Translations under genes and position numbers: made by a program | Notes under the pieces: model-generated | Database searches by the model: none | Told to the model about the DNA's origin: nothing | What the model saw: the letters and a program-made list of their open reading frames with translations, nothing else | In this document: piece after piece, positions 56,640 to 64,000 of the stretch | Layout: each line of letters opens with the position of its first letter | How positions within the stretch are numbered: the first letter of the stretch is position 1 | DNA from: Cordilura impudica | Lineage: Eukaryota; Arthropoda; Insecta; Diptera; Scathophagidae | NCBI GenBank assembly: GCA_963682025.1 | Contig: OY821521.1 | Span: 195,869,026 to 195,933,025, forward strand | DNA length: 64,000 nt | Reading direction: 5' to 3'

Positions 56640-57170
56640 TCACATAAGGCACCTTTTTAACAAAAAGTAGTTTTTTTTACCAAATGTACGTTTTTAGCAG
56701 AATGTATTTTTTTAGATAACTTACTTATTGAAGAAAAGGTATTTTTTAAAGAAAATTTTCTCTTTTAAGAAAAATTAGTTAGAATTTTTTTTTAAGAAAT
56801 TAACTTTTTTAAAAAAATGTACTTTTTAAGAAATGGTACTTATTTAGGAAAATGCACTTTTATACCATAGTGTACTTTTTTAAGGAAAATGTGTTTATTT
56901 TAATAAAAAGTACTTTCTTAAAAAAGCTAATATTTTAAGAAAAAATACTTTTTGAAACGTACCTTTTAACGATAAAAGGTACTTTTTGAAACAAAAGGTA
57001 CTTTTTTGAAAAAGGTACATTATTATTTTAATAAAAAGGTTATTTTTTAAGAAGTAATTTTCTTTAAAGCGTGCTTTCTTTCAAAAAATGTTTTTAAAAA
57101 AGGACTTTTTTTAAGAAAATGTACTTTTTTTCCAAAAAAAAAAGTATTACATAACAAATGAATTTTTTTT
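56640..57170. repeat. Degenerate minisatellite, part 2
   Basis: Same unit family as 54.5-56.0 kb (acctttt, aaaggtactttttgaaac), resuming right of the MITE. Confidence 0.8.
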
Positions 57171-57179
57171 TAAAAATAT

Positions 57180-57960
57180 GCAACTACAAATTATGTAATT
57201 TTATTCTAAACTCACTAATTAAGCTTTGTGATGAAAATATGTAATTTTATTTAAAACGAAATATGAAAATATATGCACAACTAAAAGACAATGCAATTTT
57301 ATTACAAAATAATTGACTCAGATAAGAATTTATGAAAAAAGTTAAATAAATGAGCATAATACGGAAAATAAGAAAATAGCATCCGTTTAAAGCAAAATAC
57401 GCAAAAATGTGAAAATACAAATCGATACAAATTTGTTGATTCATAAGGTATTTAAAAAAAGTTTAATAATTAAATATTCTAATGAAAATTTTGCATAAAC
57501 ATGCATTTAAAGCAAAATATGCAAAAATATGCATATAAAAAATGACGGAATTTTATTGTAAATTTCTTGATTCTCTATTTCTTTGACATGAAATAAAGTT
57601 CTGTTGTCGAGCATTGTGTTGAAAATATGCCAAAATATGAATTTGAAGCAAAATATGCAAAAAAAAAAAAAAAATTCAACTAAAAATCGGTAAAAATTTA
57701 ATGTTAATTTATTGATTCGGATGGATAATTTTTCGGGAAAAATTGAATCGGGTAAACAAAAATATTGAAGCAAAAAGTATCTATTCCACATTATATATCG
57801 CATCACGGCTCAACTACTGAAGCTATTTACTTTATATTCACACCGTGTGGTACTCAGGAGTGTTCTTCTCAATGTTGGAGGGGAATCGGACGAATATTTT
57901 TTCGGGAAAAACTTGTTCGGGCAAACAAAAATATTTAAGCAAAACGTGTGTATTCCTTAT
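57180..57960. repeat. Satellite-like tandem units, ~150-180 bp
   Basis: Segments containing gcaaaatatgcaaaaatatg and, further on, aattttattgtaaatttcttgattc recur four or so times with drift. The last units carry ttttcgggaaaaa and gggtaaacaaaaatatt twice. No coding frame is supported. It lies inside the minisatellite. Confidence 0.65.
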
Positions 57961-58119
57961 CTCTTCTATTTAGTCCTAGTAGGAGCATAGGGCTTCGTTA
58001 TTTTTAAAGATAAATACATAAACAACAAAAATGCATTTTTAATGCATTTTTTACTGACTGAAAAATTCTTTGTATTTAAAATATGTTTTGGACACATTTA
58101 ATGGAATAAATTTCATTAA

Positions 58120-58830
58120 ATTGATGAAAAAAAAGTTCCTTTTTTAAAAAAGCTTAAAAGAACTAAAAAGTAAAGGGTGGTTTTGTAAAAAAAAGACACT
58201 TTTTTTAGAAAAGGTACTTCTTAAGAAAAAGTACTTTTTTTAACCAAATGCACTATTTTCAATAGAAGGTACTTTTTACTTTTGGGTACTTGTTTTAAGA
58301 AAAATTTACTTTTTTAAGGAAAGTTCGTTGTTTGAGAAACTGTGCTTTTTAAGAAAACCTATTTAAAATTAAGAAAATATACTTTTTTTTAAGAAAATTT
58401 ACTTTGTTAAGAAAGGTACATTTTTCAGACAAGCTACATTGTTAAGAAAGGGTTCTTTTTGTAAAAATCAATTTTTTTTAAAACTTCTTTTGTGTGGCTA
58501 TTTCTTTTAAGCAAATGCAGCACTTTTTTTTAAAAGAAATTTTACTTTTTTTAAGACATTTTAAGTTTTTTAAGATACTTTTTTAAAGTCACTTTTTTCA
58601 GAAAATTTACTTGTTCAAGTAACGCTACTTTTAAAGAAAAATTTACCTTTTAAGTAGGATAATTTTTTCAGAAAAGGTAATTTCTTTAAGAAATTAACTT
58701 TTAACAAATGGTACTTTTTGTAAAATGGTAAGTTTTTTGGAAGAACTTTTTTTCAGAACATTTTTTTCTTTAAGAAAGTGTACTTTTTTAAGAATACAAA
58801 CTTTTTGAAAAACTTACTTTCTTTAACATA
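58120..58830. repeat. Degenerate minisatellite, part 3
   Basis: Same unit family (aaaggtacttcttaagaaaa, tttaagaaaatttactttg), ending near 58,830 before unrelated DNA. Confidence 0.8.
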
Positions 58831-59000
58831 GGGCAGCCGAATGAAGTATTTTGGTTTCAGATTCTAGATATGTCTGAGATTCTATTTCATTTGAACTAGT
58901 TTCAAGTTGTTATTACTAAGTTATAAATTTATGAAATTAAATATTAATTATTCAGCGTTATATATCAGTGAGTAACTATATATAAGCCTATCTATATATA

Positions 59001-59329
59001 CTAGCAGATTCCAGCGCTCGATATTCGAGTGCAATTACTAGGCAACTTTATTTTTCAACATAGCCAATTCACAAAGCAACACTTTTTTTTTGGTTTATTA
59101 TTATTGTGAATGAACAAACTCATTAAAAAACACATTAACAAATTTTATAAACCAGTAGCAACTTTGAATGCAATTTACTCAAAATAGAGGAAAAATTTTA
59201 AAAATCTGAAAATCTGGTGAACCGCCAAAATTAAATACCTTTTAAATAATATACGTTTGGTCAAAATCGGGATAAGACGATAGAACAAAACATCGGTAAA
59301 AAAAATCGCTAGCCTATTAATATTATAGA
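59001..59329 (-). mobile_element. Non-autonomous Helitron
   Basis: Minus strand from TCTATAATATTAATAGGCTAG to a gcactcgaatatcgagcgc hairpin and CTAG. It is about 329 bp; the internal (ac)n region is deleted compared with other copies. Confidence 0.85.
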
Positions 59330-59439
59330 TATATATAAGTTATAAGTTATAACAATTAATTGAATGAAAAAAATTTTTTAATAAGTTTAAATTTATTATA
59401 AAAAATATTTGAAAAAAAAAAAAAATATATTTAAATAGG

Positions 59440-60086
59440 TTGCTTATGGCGTTTCTGGCCCACTTTTTCAGTACATTTGGTGGAGCGTATTTGGTTCCAA
59501 TTGTCACCGCAAGTAGTACCGCAGAGGGCGACATCATATTCACCACGTTCAGCAAATCTCACACCCATTTTCACCTTACTTATAGTTAGCAATATTATTA
59601 GTTATGTTGAGTTTCACAATATATTCAACTTACTTAGAATTGATAACCTAATGTTTAGCAAATCTCACACCCATATTCGCTTTACTTATAGTTAGCAATA
59701 CTCATGTCATGTTGTCATGTTGAATTTCGCAATGTTTAGCAAAAACTTTGGAGGCATAACTTTTCTTGAGTTCATAATGTTCTACTGAATATAACAAGAT
59801 GAGGTTGCTATAAAAAACAACTGTAAGTAAATAAAAAGAAGTTATGCTTCTAATGTTTTTGCTAAACATTGCGAAATTCAACATGACTCTGTATTGCTAA
59901 CTATAAGTAAGGTGAATATGGGCGTGAGATTTGCTAAACATTAGATTTTCAACTCTAAGTAAGGTGAATATGGGTGTGATTTTTGCAAAACGTGGCGCCC
60001 CCTGCGGTACTACTTGCGGTGACAATTGGAACTAAATACGCTCCACCAAATGTACTGAAAAAGTGGGCCAGAAACGCCATAAACAA
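59440..60086. mobile_element. Foldback element with arms of 250-325 bp
   Basis: The ends TTGCTTATGGCGTTTCTGGC and, inverted, TTGTTTATGGCGTTTCTGGC continue into arms 59,440-59,765 and 59,836-60,086 with only about 70 bp between. Sub-repeats of gcaaatctcacacccat...ttatagttagcaat occur twice in the left arm and, inverted, in the right. Almost the whole element could fold into one hairpin. A target duplication is not evident. The 60-72-residue frames are arm translations. Confidence 0.85.
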
Positions 60087-60528
60087 TCTACTTAATGGAA
60101 AAAATTAACTTTAATAACACAGTGCAACAGCCAGGGCTGAAGTCCTAGGTCAGTGTTTGGCGTTCTCAGTTTTTTATGACATTTTATATTTTTACCTTAT
60201 CTGGATGTTTGTTTGCTTAGTTTTTCAGCTATAACTCCGGAGCCATTGATGATTTATCAATTCAGTCTTCAGCATATAGATTTAGCAAAACAAGTTGGAT
60301 TAGTTCTATCGAACGATGTTTAAAAAAAATTTTTTGGACCTTTTTTAATAATTTTTTTTTTTTTTTTTTTTTTGAATAACATAACATACTCGTATGTAGG
60401 TCATATGATTAATATTTACTTGTAGTGTAGAAGAGATATGTATATATGAGTAATATTTTAATATTAAATCTAAGACAAATCGGGGTTTTTTATTATATTT
60501 TTCACATGGATATAATTACTAATAAAAA
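60087..60528. other. AT-rich DNA, part of a dispersed repeat
   Basis: The ttagtttttcagctataact word near 60,218 is found inverted near 60,962, so the Helitron that follows probably sits inside an older inverted-repeat element. There is a poly-T run at 60,350-60,374. No gene is seen. Confidence 0.4.
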
Positions 60529-60896
60529 CTAGCAGATTCCAGCACTCGAAATTCAAAGGCACATTCTAGGAAATTTTATTTTTTCATTTAATAAAGACCC
60601 TAAATGTATGCTTCACAATTCAACTAATTTTTAATGAAGTAAACAAAACATTAACACAAACACATTAACATATCTAATAAACACACACATAGTATTGTAT
60701 AATTTGATATATGTGTTAGTAACAATTTTAAATGATCATAACTCCAAAAAAATATTCCAGACGATGAAAAACTGTAAATCTGGGTAACAGCTAAAAAGAA
60801 ATACGTTTCAAATGATAAATTTTTTGTACAAATCGGGGTAAAACTGTGAAACGTACATCGGTAACAAAAAATCGCCTAGCCTATTAAAATTATAGA
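60529..60896 (-). mobile_element. Non-autonomous Helitron
   Basis: Minus strand from TCTATAATTTTAATAGGC to CTAG (60,529-60,532). The 3' hairpin is damaged (gcactcgaaattcaaaggc). The right flank (ttatttaagccttagc) equals the flank of the Helitron fragment at the window start. Confidence 0.82.
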
Positions 60897-61074
60897 TTAC
60901 TTATTTAAGCCTTAGCACAATTGTGCTGAAGAATGAAATGAGATATAATCACTTGTTTTTGAGTTATAGCTGAAAAACTAAATAAATAAAAAATATCATT
61001 AAAATAAAGTTTGGCCTGACAACATCAAACCCTTTGGATGTTTTACTACACTGATCTAGTACTTTCACCATGTT

Positions 61075-62060
61075 TTAGAATTTTTAATTTTTAATTTTTT
61101 AATTTTTAATTTTTAATTTTTAATTTTTAATTTTTAATTTTTAATTTTTAATTTTTAATTTTTAATTTTTAATTTTTAATTTTTAATTTTTAATTTTTAA
61201 TTTTTAATTTTTAATTTTTAATTTTTAATTTTTAATTTTTAATTTTTAATTTTTAATTTTTAATTTTTAATTTTTAATTTTTAATTTTTAATTTTTAATT
61301 TTTAATTTTTAATTTTTAATTTTTAATTTTTAATTTTTAATTTTTAATTTTTAATTTTTAATTTTTAATTTTTAATTTTTAATTTTTAATTTTTAATTTT
61401 TAATTTTTAATTTTTAATTTTTAATTTTTAATTTTTAATTTTTAATTTTTAATTTTTAATTTTTAATTTTTAATTTTTAATTTTTAATTTTTAATTTTTA
61501 ATTTTTAATTTTTAATTTTTAATTTTTAATTTTTAATTTTTAATTTTTAATTTTTAATTTTTAATTTTTAATTTTTAATTTTTAATTTTTAATTTTTAAT
61601 TTTTAATTTTTAATTTTTAATTTTTAATTTTTAATTTTTAATTTTTAATTTTTAATTTTTAATTTTTAATTTTTAATTTTTAATTTTTAATTTTTAATTT
61701 TTAATTTTTAATTTTTAATTTTTAATTTTTAATTTTTAATTTTTAATTTTTAATTTTTAATTTTTAATTTTTAATTTTTAATTTTTAATTTTTAATTTTT
61801 AATTTTTAATTTTTAATTTTTAATTTTTAATTTTTAATTTTTAATTTTTAATTTTTAATTTTTAATTTTTAATTTTTAATTTTTAATTTTTAATTTTAAA
61901 TTTTAAATTTTTAATTTTTAATTTTTAATTTTTAATTTTTAATTTTTCATTTTTAATTTTTAATTTTTAATTTTTAATTTTTAATTTTTAATTCTTAATT
62001 TTTAATATTTAATTTTTAATTTTTAATTCTTAATTTTTAATTTTTAATATTTAATTTTTA
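61075..62060. repeat. 7-bp tandem array (aattttt)n
   Basis: About 800 bp (61,090-61,889) is an almost uninterrupted run of the heptamer aattttt, over 110 copies, then mildly degenerate to about 62,060. It is pure A/T. Array length in the assembly may not equal the true length. Confidence 0.95.
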
Positions 62061-62584
62061 ATTTTTGTGTTTTCCATTTTCCATTTTTCATTATTAATTT
62101 TTCAATTTTCATATTCCAATTTCCATTTTTAATTTTTCATTTTCCATTTTCAATTTTTCAATTTTCAATATTCAATTTTCATTTTCCATTTTCCATTTTT
62201 CAATTTTCATTTTCAATTTTCTATTTTACATTTTCCATTTTTCAATTTTCATTTTCCATTTTTCATCTTCAATTTTTAATTTTTCAATTTTCATATTCCA
62301 TTTTTCAATTTTCATTTTCCATTTTCCATTTTCCATTTTGCGTTTTCTATTTTTAATTTTTCAATTTTCATTTTTCATTTTCCATTTTCCATTTTCCATT
62401 TTTCAATTTTCATTTTTCATTTTTCAGTTTTCATTTTCCATTTTTAATTTTTTATTTTTCCTTTTCCATTTCCGCTTTTCATTTTTCAATTTTCATTTTC
62501 CATTTTTAATTTTTCAATTTTCAATTTTCATTTTCCATTTTCCCTTTTACATTTTTCATTTTCCATTCTCCATTTTTCATTTTC

Positions 62585-62617
<33 letters not shown>

Positions 62618-62735
62618 TCCATTTTCCATTTTCTGTTTTTCATTTTCCATTTTCCATTTTCCATTCTCCATTTTCCATTTTCATTTTCCATTTTTCATTT
62701 TTCGTCGTCATTTTTCGTTTTCATTTTTTCTTTCA
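62061..62735. repeat. T-rich low-complexity array (attttccattttt units)
   Basis: Steps such as attttcaattttc and attttccattttcc fill the block. The 147-residue frame at 62,338-62,781, nearly all F, I, S, H and P, is a translation of it and not a gene. It grades from the heptamer array. Confidence 0.9.
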
Positions 62736-62749
62736 TATTGGCGATTTTT

Positions 62750-63338
62750 ATACCCTATACCACTATGTGGTTTGGGTATAATGACTTTGTGCTGCTGTTT
62801 GTAACAACCAAAAATATTTGACCTACACCCATCTTTAATTATACCTATCGAATCAGAATCACTATCTGATTCGATTTAACGATGTCCGTCCGTCCATCCG
62901 TCCGTCTGTATGTCCATGTAAAGTTTGTAATCAAACTGCAGGTCGCAAATATGTATATTTTTTATGAAAGCTACTGAAATTGGTGAGAATCGGCTCATGT
63001 TCAGACCTAGCCCCCATACAAATGACCCCTATGAAATCGACATAAATTGCCATAAGATCCAAATTATCATATGAATCTTAGCCAAATTGGGTTTGTATGT
63101 ATATATTACATCCATTAATCAGTAGTCCAAAAATGATCCCTATGGGACAACTCTCAGTCATAGGCCCCATATAGAGCTGCTTCCCGATCTTCACTTAAAT
63201 CTATCAAAAAACAAAAATATTGCACTTATTCTTCTCAAATTTTGTTTGTATATATTTTTGCAAAATACAAGAGACTTTACCAAACATGGTCAGGATCGGT
63301 CCATTTTTGGGCCTAGTCCCCATAGTCCCCATATGCAT
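62750..63338 (-). mobile_element. F2 repeat, truncated and fused to an F1-like end
   Basis: It begins at the terminal hairpin side (ataccctataccactatgtg) and includes the GTCY tract and aagatcgggaagcagctcta region. It stops near gtccccatatgcataaaat, lacking the palindrome and ACAAGTAAGA end. F1-like sequence follows in the opposite orientation. Confidence 0.75.
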
Positions 63339-63737
63339 AAAATTTTTGTGGCATTTTTTGTGTTGTTGTACAATTATAATGTTCAACCACTAAACTGTTA
63401 CAACAAACACACTGGGTTTTATATTTTTTTTTTAGAGGTATCGACATATTTTTGCTCGTATCTAATCACGATGATGCCCGATTTAGCCAATTTTCAATAC
63501 CAACCTGCTGGGAATTATGGCAAATGATATTGTTAACCTTAGCCAGTAAGATTGCTTTTTTTGTGAATGACCGTGATTTCAACAGACAGACGGACATCAC
63601 TATATCGACTCGAGCTGTGATAAGGATCAAGAATATATATACTTTATGGGGTCGGAAATTAGTTTTTCGATGCGTTACAAACGGAATGACAAACCTATAT
63701 ATACCCTCTGCCACTGACGTGTGGAGGGTATAAAAAT
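63339..63737 (+). mobile_element. F1-like repeat, divergent right end
   Basis: It ends gcgttacaaacggaatgaca, then a taccctctgccactgacgtgtggagggta hairpin (in two parts), then aaaatg. The GTCY tract is short (acagacagacggacatcac). It is more divergent from F1 copies 1-3 than they are from one another, so it may be a related subfamily. Confidence 0.65.
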
Positions 63738-64000
63738 GAAATCTAGGAAAACACATTCTTAATAGAACAGCAAATCAGGCCTAAATGAAGGCAAATGCTA
63801 TAAAGCTCGTAAACAAAAAGTACAGTACGTTTTCTAGCTGTTGTTTAATTGCGGTTTTTTTCAAAAAATAAATTATAACTGTTTTTTTAGATCCTGTTAT
63901 TTGTAAAAGTAAGTAACTTGACCCCATCTAAAATGTAACCAAAATATTAATAAATCGTTACATCTGACAGTTCCGATTACAAGTTTAGCACATAAAGAGA
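63738..64000. other. AT-rich noncoding DNA
   Basis: No feature is supported in the last 260 bp. Confidence 0.4.

Noticed and set aside
62338..62781. 147-residue open frame rich in F, I, H and S
   Set aside because: It is a direct translation of the attttcc low-complexity array; it has no domain and no codon structure apart from the repeat.
1..64000. A new multi-gene system or gene cluster
   Set aside because: Apart from the knot exon all recognisable coding sequence is decayed transposon; there is no set of linked host genes.

Overview
This is an AT-rich eukaryotic window with almost no protein-coding sequence. The one host gene segment I recognise is on the minus strand at about 12.39-12.56 kb. 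It is a GC-rich island that reads as the N-terminus of the COE/EBF transcription factor knot (collier) of flies, ending in a clean GTATGT splice donor. That exon, two Drosophila-like U1 snRNA pseudogenes and the transposon complement point to a higher (cyclorrhaphan) fly with a large repeat-rich genome, perhaps a calyptrate. The species cannot be fixed from the sequence. Because knot runs leftwards, bases 1-12,384 would be its first intron and everything to the right would be its 5' flank or further upstream introns.

Layout. 1-7 kb: Helitron fragments, a large palindrome carrying a TTAA-flanked MITE, and a short tandem array. 6.3-12.0 kb: a duplicated block (repeat family F2 plus flank) around a 3.1 kb copy of repeat family F1, then a tandem array. 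12.1-15.9 kb: the knot exon and low-repeat DNA with microsatellites. 15.9-20.6 kb: F1 pieces, a broken zinc-finger ORF, a MITE and a tandem U1 pseudogene pair. 20.6-23.4 kb: a Jockey/CR1-like retrotransposon with a second, RNase H-bearing retrotransposon inserted in it. 24.7-25.3 kb: a Tc1-like remnant. 25.6-29.6 and 33.0-36.9 kb: two more long F1 copies, each with its own later rearrangement. 31.2-33.0 kb: a mariner remnant and low-complexity arrays. 37.5-38.2 kb: a pogo/Tigger remnant. 39.8-42.8 kb: low-repeat DNA. 42.8-50.9 kb: a dense nest of hAT, MITE, mariner, Helitron and F2 elements. 50.9-54.1 kb: low-repeat DNA. 54.5-58.8 kb: a long degenerate minisatellite with a MITE and satellite-like units inside. 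59.0-63.7 kb: Helitrons, a foldback element, a large 7-bp array and a chimeric F2/F1 junction.

F1 and F2 are my names for two noncoding families. Both begin ACAAGTAAGA followed by a hairpin, carry a GTCY-type (gtccgtctgt) tract, and end in a hairpin closing on GGGTATAAAAA. This resembles DINE-1/Helentron-associated elements. The canonical Helitrons here have 5' TCTATAATATT ends and a 3' hairpin followed by CTAG, inserted between A and T. None of the transposons here encodes an intact protein. The main value of the window is its readable insertion order: several nestings have exact target-site evidence. I did not find a convincing new multi-gene system.
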